64,000 nucleotides of DNA, from assembly GCA_023415775.1 (NCBI GenBank), contig JAEZJM010000018.1, forward strand, positions 1 through 64,000. Direction: 5' to 3'. The position numbers and the translations under genes were made by a program. The DNA is from Bacillota bacterium (lineage in GTDB: Bacteria > Bacillota > Negativicutes > Sporomusales > UBA7701). The notes beneath the pieces are model-generated. The model saw only the letters and a list, made by a program, of their open reading frames with translations. It was not told the DNA's origin and did not search any database. Shown in pieces: positions 23,429 to 32,610 of the stretch (positions are counted from its first letter, which is position 1; every line of letters starts with the position of its first letter).

Positions 23429-24523
23429 GTGAAATCCTTTAGGACCATCGTATCGCTCCTCATAGCCCTCCTCGTCCTCGGCACGGCCGCCGCCGCCCTC
23501 GCGGCCGCAAGCTGGGCCGTCGACCCCGCCACCGGCGGCAAAATCGGCTACGTCCACGACGACTACACCCTCACAGCCGCCACCTGGTCCGGGCCGCTCG
23601 TCGACGGCAAAGCCGACGGCAAAGGCGCCCTCACCCTCACCGTGCGCGGCAACAAAGACGGCACAACAACTACCGGCAAGGGCGAAGCCGAAATGAAGGG
23701 TGGGCTGATGAACGGCCGCGTTGTCCTCACCTGGTCCGACGGCAACCAAGCCGACTGCCTGTACGCCGACGGCCAAAGGATAAGTGGCCTGTACAAATCA
23801 GCCGACGGCGGCGTCTACGACGGCGAATTCAAAAACAACTTCTTCCACGGCAAAGGCGCCTACAAATTCGCCGACGGCCGCAAATACGAAGGCGACTGGG
23901 TCAACGGCTCCCCCCACGGCCGCGGCGTCGGCTACAACTCCAGCGGCCAGGTCATCCACGACGGCGAATGGAAAGACGGCAAACCGTACACCCCCGCCAA
24001 GACCGACAACGTCCTCGGCGTCCCGTGGGGCGCCCCCTTCGAACAGGCCAAAGCCATCCTCCTCAAACGCCCCAACACCATCCGCGTCTCCTTCCTCGAC
24101 GGCAAGGACGGCGACAACCGCTGGTACTACTTCGGCGGCCCGTTCGCCGACTTCGCCGACGCCTGGATTTATGTCCACTTCTATCAGGATAAAATGTGGC
24201 AGGTGCAGATATCCTGGCCCCTCAAGGATGACCAGGTCCACGACCGCTTCGCCGCTATAAAGCAAGGCCTCACCGGCCGCTACGGCGCGCCCTCCGAGGA
24301 AAAGGGCAAATATCTCGACTCCTACGCCATCTGGAACCTTGACGACGGCTACTTCGTCAACGTCCAGATCAGGCAGAACACCTTCAAAATCGCCGCCGCC
24401 GACCCCACCCCGCAGACCCACCCCTTCCGGGTCATCATCACCTACCATGACCAAAAGATCGTCGATATCCGCGAAAAGAACGCCAAACCCGGCGCCGCCG
24501 GCGGCGGCAGCAAGGACTACTGA
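23429..24523 (+). CDS. Secreted MORN-repeat protein with C-terminal domain, 364 aa
   Basis: GTG 23429 follows GGAGG by 7 nt and gives a clear signal peptide (1-29, ending ALAAA). Residues 30-190 hold irregular then canonical MORN repeats (YDGEFKNNFFHGKGAYKF, YEGDWVNGSPHGRGVGY, HDGEWKDGK). From about 195 a different domain begins, NVLGVPWGAPFEQAKAIL, a pattern seen in secreted proteins that score local hydrophobic blocks before FYQDKMWQVQISWPL. Envelope location likely; function unknown. Architecture related to 2284-3135. Confidence 0.82.
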   Translation: MKSFRTIVSLLIALLVLGTAAAALAAASWAVDPATGGKIGYVHDDYTLTAATWSGPLVDGKADGKGALTLTVRGNKDGTTTTGKGEAEMKGGLMNGRVVLTWSDGNQADCLYADGQRISGLYKSADGGVYDGEFKNNFFHGKGAYKFADGRKYEGDWVNGSPHGRGVGYNSSGQVIHDGEWKDGKPYTPAKTDNVLGVPWGAPFEQAKAILLKRPNTIRVSFLDGKDGDNRWYYFGGPFADFADAWIYVHFYQDKMWQVQISWPLKDDQVHDRFAAIKQGLTGRYGAPSEEKGKYLDSYAIWNLDDGYFVNVQIRQNTFKIAAADPTPQTHPFRVIITYHDQKIVDIREKNAKPGAAGGGSKDY

Positions 24524-24543
24524 TTCTCGGCCAATAGGCAATC

Positions 24544-24583
24544 AAAGCTCGCGTCCGCCGTCCGGCGGACGTGAGCTTTGTTA
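24544..24583 (+). terminator. Rho-independent terminator
   Basis: AAAGCTC, one mismatch, CGTCCGCCG pairing with CGGCGGACG and GAGCTTT, followed by GTTATTT; 20 bp after the MORN gene. Confidence 0.85.
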
Positions 24584-24665
24584 TTTCCTGGCAGGAAATT
24601 GCCTAATTAGCAAGAATCACCATATGTATAGTTATCCGCTCGGAAGGGGAAAGGTGCTCCCTGCA

Positions 24666-26954
24666 ATGCAATATCCACATAGTTATCGCCGCCGGTGCGC
24701 ACAGTCCTTCACACGCCTCCTCGCCCTCGCCCTCCTCTTCGCCCTCTTCGCCGCAAGCCTTACACCCGCCCACAGCGCGGCCACCGAACCACCCGTCATA
24801 AAAAAGGTCCTCCTCCTCTACACGAGCGGCGCGGAATCCCCCTTCAACGTCGAATTCACCGCCGGCTTCAAGCAGCGACTGGAGGACGATTCTTCGCTGG
24901 ACTTCGAGTATTTCTCCGAGAGCCTCGAAATACTGTCCTACTCCTCCGGCGACACCGTCGTCCGCGCCATCGCCGAAGTCCTCCGCCAGAAATACCGGCA
25001 CGACCGCCCCGACATCATCGTCGTCCACTCCGCGGCCGGCGTCCGCTTTCTAGACGCCTACTGCGGCGACATCTTCGGCGACACGCCGGTCGTCGCCTTC
25101 TGCACCCGGACGCCGGACATCACCCCCGCGCTGCTGCGACCCAACCAGACCTATTGCTTCCCGGCTTTCGACCCGCTCAAAAACGCCGCCCTCATCCTCA
25201 AGCTCATGCCCGCCGTCGAACGGCTATACGTCGTGCTGGGCCACTCCGAAAACGAGCTGAGTTTACTCGAGGAAATGCCGCGCCGGCTTTACCCCCTCGC
25301 CGACCGGGTAGCGATAACCTATCTCCACGACGCCTCCCAGCCCGAGTTAATCGACCGCATCGCCGCCATCGACGAGCCGGCCGCCGTTTTGTTCGTCGAC
25401 TTCACCCGCGACACAGGCGGGACGACGCTCGTCCCCACCAAAGTTGTCCGCACCATCTCCGCCGCCTCGCCGGTGCCTGTCTTCGGCTGCTACTCCACCC
25501 ACATCGGCGCCGACGGCGCCGTCGGCGGCTACGTCCTCAACATCGACAGCCTCGGGCGCTCGGTCGGCGAAAAAACGCTTGCCATTCTTCAGGGCCGCGC
25601 CGCCCCCGGCACCGTCGAGCCGCTCGACGTCGCCGAATACCGCTTCGATTCGGTCGCGCTGGAGCGCTGGCGGATTGGCGAACACCTACTTCCGGCTGGC
25701 AGCGTCGTCATCAACAGGCCGCCGTCCCTCTGGCAGATCTACAAATGGACGATCGTCGCCCTGAGCCTGTTCGCGCTCGCGGTCGTCAGCCTGCTGGTCG
25801 CCCTCGTCGCGATCCACAACCGGCGGCGGCTCGCCGCCGAGCGGCGGGCGCTGCTGGGCGAAGTGCTGCTCGGCAAGAAAGAGGAAATCATCCGCGAGCG
25901 CACCAGCGACCTCTACGCGGCCGAGGAGCGCTTCCAGAGCATCTTCCACCGCAGTCCGGCGATGATCGGCATCTTTAGCATGGCCAACAACAGGCACATC
26001 GAGGCCAACCAAAAATATCTCGAAACGCTGGGCTACACCCGCGAGGAGGTCATCGGCCGCACCGCCAAAGAGCTCAACCTCCTTGTTGATATCGACGACC
26101 GGAAGTATGTGAAATTGCTCAACACCCTGCGGACCACCGGCGAAATTTCCCTCCCCGAGCTCAAGTTCAGGACAAAATCCGGCAAAATCGTGACTACTAT
26201 AACCACAGGCACCCTCGTTCATATCGGCGACGAGCCGTGCCGCATCATTATAATGCAGGACATCTCCAAAGAAAAACTGCTCGAAGCCGACATGGCCCGC
26301 CTCGACCGTCTCAACCTCGTCGGCGAGATGGCCGCCGGCATCGGCCACGAAGTCCGCAATCCCATGACAACCGTCCGCGGCTACCTGCAGATCTTCCAGC
26401 GCAAAGAAGAACTTGGCATATATCAAGCCCAACTGACGATGATGATCGAAGAGCTCGACCGGGCCAACAACATCATCAGCGAATTCCTCTCCCTCGCCAA
26501 AAATAAGGCCACCGACCTCAAACCCGGCAGCCTCAACGACTCCCTGACCGCTATCTACCCGCTGCTGCAGGCCGACGCCCTGCGCACCGGCCACGCCGTA
26601 GAACTCAAACCCGGCCCCGTCCCCGCCATCCTCTTCGACGAGAAGGAACTTCGCCAGTTGGTGCTTAACCTCACTCGCAACGCCCTGGAAGCAATGCCGC
26701 CCGGCGGCGTCGTCACCATCGCCACCAGCCAGAAAGACGGCCGCGTCGTCCTCGCCGTCAGCGACACCGGGCGCGGCATCCCTAAAAGACTCGTCAAGAA
26801 TATCGGCACCCCCTTCTTCACCACCAAAGAAAAAGGCACCGGGCTTGGCCTGTCGGTATGCTACCGCATCGCCCAGCGCCATCGCGCCGTCGTCGACTTC
26901 ACCACCGGCAAAGGCGGCACTACCTTCTATGTCAGTTTCCCGGTCAAGCCGTAA
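24666..26954 (+). CDS. Membrane histidine kinase with fused binding-protein sensor, 762 aa
   Basis: Signal/anchor (about 14-35), then an extracytoplasmic domain to about 355 resembling ABC binding proteins of the TrpX/PF04392 type (KKVLLLYTSGAESPFNVEF, VVHSAAGVRFLDAYCGDIFGDTPVVAF). A transmembrane helix (about 365-388), short coiled coil, PAS domain (about 415-530), HisKA with phospho-acceptor His in GIGHEVRNPMTT, and HATPase_c with LVLNLTRNALEAM, DTGRGIPK and GTGLGLSVCY. It senses an external ligand and autophosphorylates. No response regulator is adjacent. ATG 24666 (after GGAAAGGTG) chosen; ATG 24624 is possible. Confidence 0.88.
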   Translation: MQYPHSYRRRCAQSFTRLLALALLFALFAASLTPAHSAATEPPVIKKVLLLYTSGAESPFNVEFTAGFKQRLEDDSSLDFEYFSESLEILSYSSGDTVVRAIAEVLRQKYRHDRPDIIVVHSAAGVRFLDAYCGDIFGDTPVVAFCTRTPDITPALLRPNQTYCFPAFDPLKNAALILKLMPAVERLYVVLGHSENELSLLEEMPRRLYPLADRVAITYLHDASQPELIDRIAAIDEPAAVLFVDFTRDTGGTTLVPTKVVRTISAASPVPVFGCYSTHIGADGAVGGYVLNIDSLGRSVGEKTLAILQGRAAPGTVEPLDVAEYRFDSVALERWRIGEHLLPAGSVVINRPPSLWQIYKWTIVALSLFALAVVSLLVALVAIHNRRRLAAERRALLGEVLLGKKEEIIRERTSDLYAAEERFQSIFHRSPAMIGIFSMANNRHIEANQKYLETLGYTREEVIGRTAKELNLLVDIDDRKYVKLLNTLRTTGEISLPELKFRTKSGKIVTTITTGTLVHIGDEPCRIIIMQDISKEKLLEADMARLDRLNLVGEMAAGIGHEVRNPMTTVRGYLQIFQRKEELGIYQAQLTMMIEELDRANNIISEFLSLAKNKATDLKPGSLNDSLTAIYPLLQADALRTGHAVELKPGPVPAILFDEKELRQLVLNLTRNALEAMPPGGVVTIATSQKDGRVVLAVSDTGRGIPKRLVKNIGTPFFTTKEKGTGLGLSVCYRIAQRHRAVVDFTTGKGGTTFYVSFPVKP

Positions 26955-27013
26955 GCCGCGCGGCGCGCCCGCAATCCACCGCGACAGAAAATACCGAAAG
27001 GCAGGCTGAGGCA

Positions 27014-27448
27014 ATGACCCTCTACACCATCGGCTCCGGGAAAAAGTCCGCCCGCGACTTCTTCACCCTCCTGCGGCAAAACGGCGTCAGGCGGCTCATT
27101 GATATCCGCCTCAACAACACCTCCCAGCTCGCCGGCTACACCAAAAAACCCGATCTCGAATACCTCCTCGGCGCCATCGCCGGCATCGACTACCTCCACC
27201 TGACCGACTTCGCCCCCACCGAAAGCCTCATGGACGGCTACAAAACCAAAAAAATCGGCTGGCCCGAGTACGAGAGCGAGTACGCCCGCCTGCTCGAAGA
27301 GCGCCAGGCGCTGCACAAAATCGACCCCGCCCTCTTCGACGACGCCTGCCTGCTGTGCAGCGAGCCCGCCGCCACGCGCTGCCACCGGCGGCTCCTCGCC
27401 GAGCGCCTCGCGGCGCTCATCCCCGGACTCAAAATCGTCCATCTGTAA
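27014..27448 (+). CDS. DUF488-family protein, 144 aa
   Basis: Begins MTLYTIGSGKKSARDFF and has the family features VRRLIDIRLNN, LGAIAGIDYLHLTDFAP and the C-terminal Cys/His signature LLCSEPAATRCHRRLLAERL (about 119-138). DUF488 proteins are small cytoplasmic proteins of unknown biochemistry, often nuclease- or repair-associated by context. It lies 59 bp after the histidine kinase gene and is followed by a terminator, so it is probably the last gene of that transcript. Confidence 0.88.
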   Translation: MTLYTIGSGKKSARDFFTLLRQNGVRRLIDIRLNNTSQLAGYTKKPDLEYLLGAIAGIDYLHLTDFAPTESLMDGYKTKKIGWPEYESEYARLLEERQALHKIDPALFDDACLLCSEPAATRCHRRLLAERLAALIPGLKIVHL

Positions 27449-27463
27449 ACCAATAAACAATCG

Positions 27464-27488
27464 AAAAACCGCGATTATCGCGGTTTTT
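27464..27488 (+). terminator. Rho-independent terminator
   Basis: AAAAACCGCGA/TCGCGGTTTTT with a 3-nt loop, 15 bp after the DUF488 gene; usable in both directions. Confidence 0.88.
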
Positions 27489-27570
27489 CATCTTGCGGGA
27501 CCGCGGGCGGCGTGCGCGGTTTTTCCGCCGACAATCGCGATTGGCGGCGTATTGCGCGCCAATCGGCCGG

Positions 27571-27599
27571 TTGTAATCCGACCCTCCGGCAGCTATAAT
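27571..27599 (+). promoter_or_regulatory. Sigma-A promoter of the MFS gene
   Basis: TTGTAA (27571-27576), 17-bp spacer, TATAAT (27594-27599). Confidence 0.75.
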
Positions 27600-27668
27600 T
27601 AGTCTGAATTCCGGCCGCCGGCGCCATCTTCCAGGCAACCCGGCGCGGCCGACCCGAGAGGCGTACTG

Positions 27669-28829
27669 ATGTCCTTACTGCCAAGCCTGTTTGCCAACCG
27701 CCAGTTTCAGATCATCGTCGTCGTCCAGATGATGATGGTCTTCAGCAACAACCTGCTTAACCCCGTTCTGCCGGTGTACTTCAAAACCACGGGGCTGAAC
27801 GAAGCCCAGATCGGCTTAGCCATGGGCATCGTCTCGCTCGGCGCCCTGCTGCTCCGCCCCTGGTCGGGGATGAGCGCCGACGTGCGCGGCAGCCGGTTCA
27901 CCCTGCAAATCGGCCAGATCCTCACAACCGCGGGATTCGCGGCCTACCTGTGGGCAACCGGGTTCTGGCCCCTGCTCCTCGTGCGCTTCTGGCAGGGGAT
28001 CGCCATGTCCTTCTACGGCACCGGCGCCATCACCTTCGCCAGCACGGTGGGCACGCGCGAACACGCCACCGCCGCCATCGCCTACTTCTCCCTCTTCACC
28101 ATGATCGGCCTCGGCCTCGGCACCAGCGCCGGCCCCTTCGTCTACCAGGCCGCCGGCTTCACGTCCCTGATCGCCGTCAGCCTGGCAGCCTCCCTCTGCG
28201 CCATAGCGGTAATATGGTTCGGCTCCAAACCGGCCCCCGCCCGCGCGGGCGACGCCAGGGCCCCCTTCCGCGCCGTCCTGGCCGCCAAAATCGTCCTCGC
28301 CCCGTCCGTTTGCCTGTTCGCCTCCAACTTTGCCCTCGGCACCATGTTCACCTTCGTCCCCCTGCTCGCCCTGGCCCGCGGCATCGCCAGCTTTTCCGCC
28401 TTCTTCGTCGCCTTCAGTCTCGCCGTCGTCCTCGCCCGCCTGGGCGTCCAGACCGTCAACGAATGGCTCAGCCCCGTCAAAACCTCCGTCTGCGCCAGCC
28501 TCCTCAACACCGCCAGCGCCCTCCTGCTCGCCGCCGCCCCCTCCCCGTCCGTCTTCGCCGTCGCCGGCGTCCTCGTCGGCTTCGGCTTCGGAACCATCTA
28601 CCCCACCCTGGCCGGCTTCCTCGTGCAAAACGTCAAAGAAGCCAACAAAGGCTCCGCCCTCAGCATCCTCTCCGGCGCGGGCGACGTCGGCAACGCCCTC
28701 GGCGCTTCCGTCCTCGGCGTTGTCGCCCAGACGTTCGGCTTTGCGGCCGTCTTCACCGCCGCCGCCGCCGTCATCCTCGTCTGCGCGCTCTACTTCCACC
28801 TCGCCCTGCGCGACCACGCGCCGCGGTAG
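27669..28829 (+). CDS. MFS transporter, 386 aa
   Basis: Twelve predicted helices. The start FQIIVVVQMMMVFSNNLLNPVLPVYF and the helix 2-3 loop LLRPWSGMSADVRGSRFTL are typical of small-drug or metabolite exporters of the Major Facilitator Superfamily. The second half has YPTLAGFLVQNVKEANKGSALSIL. Transport substrate unknown, probably proton-coupled efflux. GAGAGG precedes ATG by 7 nt. Own promoter and terminator. Confidence 0.92.
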   Translation: MSLLPSLFANRQFQIIVVVQMMMVFSNNLLNPVLPVYFKTTGLNEAQIGLAMGIVSLGALLLRPWSGMSADVRGSRFTLQIGQILTTAGFAAYLWATGFWPLLLVRFWQGIAMSFYGTGAITFASTVGTREHATAAIAYFSLFTMIGLGLGTSAGPFVYQAAGFTSLIAVSLAASLCAIAVIWFGSKPAPARAGDARAPFRAVLAAKIVLAPSVCLFASNFALGTMFTFVPLLALARGIASFSAFFVAFSLAVVLARLGVQTVNEWLSPVKTSVCASLLNTASALLLAAAPSPSVFAVAGVLVGFGFGTIYPTLAGFLVQNVKEANKGSALSILSGAGDVGNALGASVLGVVAQTFGFAAVFTAAAAVILVCALYFHLALRDHAPR

Positions 28830-28856
28830 TCCGCCCCCGCCGCAGCATAAATTCCG

Positions 28857-28888
28857 CAAAAAAACCTGCGAATCTCGCAGGTTTTTTT
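28857..28888. terminator. Bidirectional terminator
   Basis: AAAACCTGCGA/TCGCAGGTTTT around a 2-3-nt loop with A-run and T7, between the convergent MFS and activator genes. Confidence 0.9.
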
Positions 28889-28903
28889 GCCGTATCGCCG
28901 CCT

Positions 28904-30811
28904 CTACCCGTTCTTCTCCTTGTCCAGGCGATAAGCGACCTGATAATACTTTATATCGTACCCCTTCTGGGTCAGCACCCTGGCAATCTTCCGCGCCCCC
29001 ATGCCCAGCTTCCGGAACTCCCCGACCAGAGCCCACACATCCGCAGCCGGCTGTGCCGCGGCAGCCTCCGGCTTACTGGCGGCATTCACCACCTCCGCCA
29101 CCTGCTGTCTGCCGATTTCCGCGCCCGGCGACAACAGCACCAGCCGCTCCACCACATTGGCCAGCTCCCGCACATTGCCGAACCACGGGTATTCCCTCAG
29201 CGCCTGGGTCGCCTCCGGAGAAATGCTCTTCACCGGCGGCCGGTGCGCCGACAGCCTGCGGACGAAATGCTCCGCCAGGCGGCCGATGTCTTCCGGGCGT
29301 TCCCGCAGCGGCGGCAGATGCAGCGGCAGCACGTTGAGCCGGTAATAAAGATCCTCCCGGAACCTGTTGAGCGCCACAAGCCGGGTCAAATCCTGATTGG
29401 TCGCCACCAATATACGGACATTGACCATATTGATCTTGTCGCCGCCCAGCCTCATAACCTCTTTCTCCTGGGTCATCCTCAAGATGCGGGTCTGCAGCGA
29501 CAGCGGCATCTCGCCAATCTCGTCGAGAAACAGCGTCCCGCGGTGGGCGAGTTCGACCAGGCCGATCTTGCCGCCCTTCTTCGCCCCTGAAAACGCGCCC
29601 TCCTCATACCCGAACAACTCGCTCTCCAGCAGACTTTCCGGCAGCGCGGCGCAGTTGACGGCCACGAAAGGTGCGTCGCGGCGCGAACTGAGATTATGGA
29701 TACTCTGGGCGAAAAGCTCCTTGCCGGTGCCCGTCTCCCCTGTGATCATAACCGTCGAATCGGTTGCCGCGTACGTGCGGGCGAGCTCCTTCGCCTTCCG
29801 CAGCGCGGGGGAATCGCCGACAATCTGGTCAAGATGAAACTTGGCCGTCAGACCCTTATCGTAAAGCTTCTGGCGGATGGACTGCTCGAACTTCTGCAGC
29901 TGCGACACCTCCTGGAAAGTCGCCACGACGCCGGTAACCTGGTCGCCCGTCTTTATCGGGATGCGCTTCGTGGCGATCTGCCGTTTGCCGATTATCTGCA
30001 GCTCGCCGATCTCCGGTTCGCCGGTGCTCAGCACATGGGGCAAACGCGTATTGGGAATGACATCCGTCACCGGCCGCCCGGCCGCCCGGTCCTGGCCAAA
30101 GCCGAAGATATCCTCCGCCGCCTTGTTGAAAAGCGTTATACGGGCGGCATCGTCGACCGCGATTATGCCGTCGGTCGACGAATCGATTATCGTCCGCAGC
30201 ATCTCCGTCCGGGCCTGCTCCTTCCTGCGCACCCTGACGACCGCCTCCGCCTCCCTGATCGCCTTATAGATCGACGCCTTGCCCGACTCGATCAAAATGC
30301 ACGATATCCCCGCCGAATTGGCGAACCTTATCGCCAGCGCGTCGCCCACCAGGATCTGGATACCCTCCTTTATTGCCTGCTTCATCCCCGCATCGTCGCA
30401 ATCATCGAGAATCGTAACCTGGCGGAGAGGGGTACCCAAAAAATCGTACAGGCTCTCACACTCGTAAATAACATTCCTGAACCCCGCCAGCCCGATCGTC
30501 GACGCGTCTTTCCCCGCCTTGTTGAAAGCGCTCAGCATATCGAGCGCGGTCACCTCGATCGCGACAACAGGGATATCGGTATGCTCGGCGATATACGCCG
30601 CCGTACCGCCGCGGCTGACGATCACCTCCGCTCCCCACTCCTGCGCCTTGCGCAGCTCGACCAGGCTGTTCTGAAACCCGGTGACGTCGCAGTGGGAAGT
30701 CGATAATGCGACATCGCAGTTGGCAAGCTCGCGAGCCCTCTCGGCCACCACCTGCTCAGCCACCTTCTGCATCGCAACGAACGGCGCGATAATCCACATC
30801 TTTGTCTTCAT
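28904..30811 (-). CDS. PrpR-type sigma-54-dependent activator, 635 aa
   Basis: Domains in order: PrpR_N sensor (about 1-190: IVSRGGTAAYIAEHTDIPVVAIEV), PAS (about 200-310), AAA+ sigma-54 interaction domain (about 328-560) with Walker A GETGTGKE, the sigma-54 contact loop GAFSGA, Walker B GTLFLDEIGEMPL and sensor motif RFREDLYYRLNVLPL, and a C-terminal DNA-binding helix pair (about 590-630, KLGMGARKIARVLTQKGYDIKYYQVAYRL). GGGAGAGG precedes ATG. Transcribed divergently from the LarA-like gene, whose promoter is of sigma-54 type, so this is its likely activator. Confidence 0.95.
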   Translation of the reverse strand: MKTKMWIIAPFVAMQKVAEQVVAERARELANCDVALSTSHCDVTGFQNSLVELRKAQEWGAEVIVSRGGTAAYIAEHTDIPVVAIEVTALDMLSAFNKAGKDASTIGLAGFRNVIYECESLYDFLGTPLRQVTILDDCDDAGMKQAIKEGIQILVGDALAIRFANSAGISCILIESGKASIYKAIREAEAVVRVRRKEQARTEMLRTIIDSSTDGIIAVDDAARITLFNKAAEDIFGFGQDRAAGRPVTDVIPNTRLPHVLSTGEPEIGELQIIGKRQIATKRIPIKTGDQVTGVVATFQEVSQLQKFEQSIRQKLYDKGLTAKFHLDQIVGDSPALRKAKELARTYAATDSTVMITGETGTGKELFAQSIHNLSSRRDAPFVAVNCAALPESLLESELFGYEEGAFSGAKKGGKIGLVELAHRGTLFLDEIGEMPLSLQTRILRMTQEKEVMRLGGDKINMVNVRILVATNQDLTRLVALNRFREDLYYRLNVLPLHLPPLRERPEDIGRLAEHFVRRLSAHRPPVKSISPEATQALREYPWFGNVRELANVVERLVLLSPGAEIGRQQVAEVVNAASKPEAAAAQPAADVWALVGEFRKLGMGARKIARVLTQKGYDIKYYQVAYRLDKEKNG

Positions 30812-30875
30812 GCCGGCAATCCTCTCCCGATCTTTTCTCCCCTCAATTATACACCAATAGCGGCGTCAAAACAGA

Positions 30876-30915
30876 TGTAAGAACTATTCTTCTTACATTT
30901 GTTACAATTCTTACA
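30876..30915. promoter_or_regulatory. Upstream activator sites of the sigma-54 promoter
   Basis: TGTAAGAA (30876-30883) and TTCTTACA (30890-30897) form a perfect 8-bp inverted repeat with 6 bp between; a further TTCTTACA follows at 30908-30915. Centre about 150 bp upstream of the predicted start of the LarA-like gene, a usual enhancer distance. Confidence 0.7.
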
Positions 30916-31012
30916 TTTTTTGGTTGACGCCGCGCGACTTCTTTCTCGCCGGCAGCGGCGATAAAACCCGGAAAATAGGCGGAAACAGGGCCGGCTACCC
31001 CCTTCGCCGCTA

Positions 31013-31028
31013 TTGGCACGAGATATGC
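31013..31028 (+). promoter_or_regulatory. Sigma-54 (-24/-12) promoter
   Basis: TTGGCACGAGATATGC has the invariant GG and GC dinucleotides separated by exactly 10 bp and a consensus TTGGCACG -24 box. Start expected near 31040, 50 bp before the LarA-like ATG. Confidence 0.88.
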
Positions 31029-31090
31029 GATAACTAAACCTATGGCGCCCACCCGCAGGATAAAAGAGCACGGAAAAAGGAGAGGCTGGC

Positions 31091-32353
31091 ATGAAAAAAG
31101 TAAAACTGGCTTACGGCAAAAGCGGACTGGAAATCAACGTCGCCGACGACGCGGTGGTTATCGAACCCAACCACCTCGAAGGCCTGGCCGACGAAAAGCA
31201 GGCCGTCCTCGCGGCGCTGCGCGACCCCATCGGCGCCCCGCCGCTGCGGTCGATGGTAAGCGCTTCCGATACGGTGGCGATCGTGATTTCCGACCTGACC
31301 CGGCCGACGCCAAACCACAAGCTCGTCCCGTGGATACTCGAGGAACTCGGCCACGTGCCGCCGGAAAACTTCGTCATCATCAACGGCCTCGGCTCTCACC
31401 GGGCGAATACCAGGGACGAACTCATCCTCATGCTCGGCAGGGAGATCGTCGACAGCATCCGCATCGAGAACCACGACGCCTTCGACGACGGCAAACTCGT
31501 CCGCGTGGGCCGCAACACCTACGGCTCCGAGGTATACTTCAACAAAACCTATGTCGAGGCATCCTTCAAAATCGTCATCGGCTTTATCGAGCCCCACTTC
31601 TTCGCCGGCTTCTCGGGCGGCCCCAAGGGGATCCAGCCCGGCGTTTCCAGCATAAAGACCATCCTCGATTTCCACAACGCGCAGATGATCGGCCACCCCA
31701 ACAGCACGTGGGGCATCATCGAAGGAAACATCCTCCAGGACGCCGCCACCCAGAACTGCCTGATGGCCAAACCCGACTTCATGCTCAACGTCACCCTCAA
31801 CGGCGAGAAGGAAATCACTAACGTCTTCGCCGGCGACGTCATCAAAGCCCACCGCATCGGCTGCCAATTCGTCAGGGAAAGCGCCATGCACGCCGTCGAC
31901 CAGGCGTTCGACATCGTCGTCACGACCAACTCGGGCTACCCGCTCGACCAGAACCTCTACCAGACCGTCAAGGGCATGAGCGCGGCGGCGCAGATCGTGC
32001 GGCAGGGCGGCGCGATCGTCAGCGCGTCCGAATGCTCGGACGGCGTGCCCAACCATGGCAACTACGCCAAAATCCTGCAGATGCGGGACACCCCTCGGCA
32101 GCTGCTGGACATGATCGAAGACCCGGCGTTCAGCATGTTCGACCAATGGCAAGTCCAGGTGCAGGCCATCGTCCAGCTCAAGGCCGACTGCTACCTCTAT
32201 TCCACCCTCGACGGCGCAACCGTCGCTAAAGCCAAATTCATCCCCATAAGTGACGTGGAGCAAACCCTGGCAGCCCTGACCGCGAAATACGGCCCGAAGC
32301 CCCGCATAGCCGTCCTCCCGTTCGGGCCGCTGACAATCCCCTACGTCAAATAA
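31091..32353 (+). CDS. LarA-like nickel-pincer racemase/epimerase, 420 aa
   Basis: DUF2088/LarA family: cytoplasmic 2-hydroxyacid racemases using a nickel pincer nucleotide covalently held by a Lys. Visible family sites are VIVISDLTRPTPN (cofactor binding), NGLGSHRANTRDEL (catalytic His), EPHFFAGFSGGPKGIQPG (second His and the pincer Lys in PKG) and HNAQMIGHPNS. The substrate in this subfamily may be lactate or another hydroxyacid. GGAGAGG is 6 nt before ATG. No larB/C/E cofactor genes are in the window. Activated by the divergent PrpR-type regulator through sigma-54. Confidence 0.9.
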   Translation: MKKVKLAYGKSGLEINVADDAVVIEPNHLEGLADEKQAVLAALRDPIGAPPLRSMVSASDTVAIVISDLTRPTPNHKLVPWILEELGHVPPENFVIINGLGSHRANTRDELILMLGREIVDSIRIENHDAFDDGKLVRVGRNTYGSEVYFNKTYVEASFKIVIGFIEPHFFAGFSGGPKGIQPGVSSIKTILDFHNAQMIGHPNSTWGIIEGNILQDAATQNCLMAKPDFMLNVTLNGEKEITNVFAGDVIKAHRIGCQFVRESAMHAVDQAFDIVVTTNSGYPLDQNLYQTVKGMSAAAQIVRQGGAIVSASECSDGVPNHGNYAKILQMRDTPRQLLDMIEDPAFSMFDQWQVQVQAIVQLKADCYLYSTLDGATVAKAKFIPISDVEQTLAALTAKYGPKPRIAVLPFGPLTIPYVK

Positions 32354-32470
32354 CCGCGGTAATCGCAGCCCGGCCGCCGCCGCCGCCTCAATGACCGCGG
32401 GGGCGGGCATGATGAGCCCTGCCGAAACCCAGGCCTACAAGGACATCGTCGAAATCGCCACCCTCACCGA

Positions 32471-32498
32471 CCGGAGACTATTTCTCCGGCCGGTTTTT
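32471..32498 (+). terminator. Rho-independent terminator
   Basis: CCGGAGA/TCTCCGG with a 5-nt loop and GCCGGTTTTT tail, about 120 bp after the LarA-like gene. Confidence 0.75.
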
Positions 32499-32610
32499 CG
32501 TTATTCGGCCCCGCCCGCACTCGCGGTAAAATAATAAAAATTCCCTTGCCTGGGAAATATATGCGGCAGAGGCTTTTGCTGGCAAACAGTACTTCAGAGG
32601 TGTAATCGCT

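Larger units (their letters stand above)
31..31091 (+). other. 
   Basis: Placeholder entry with no annotation; the LarA-like gene is described in the next entry. Confidence 0.

Noticed and set aside
31091..31093. One feature entry near the LarA-like gene with an end before its start
   Set aside because: It is an empty placeholder with zero confidence and carries no claim; the LarA-like gene entry at 31091-32353 is the valid annotation.
32391..32534. 47-codon frame between the LarA-like gene and gerA
   Set aside because: No good ribosome site, and the LarA terminator hairpin lies inside it. It could be a decayed gene end, but nothing identifies it.
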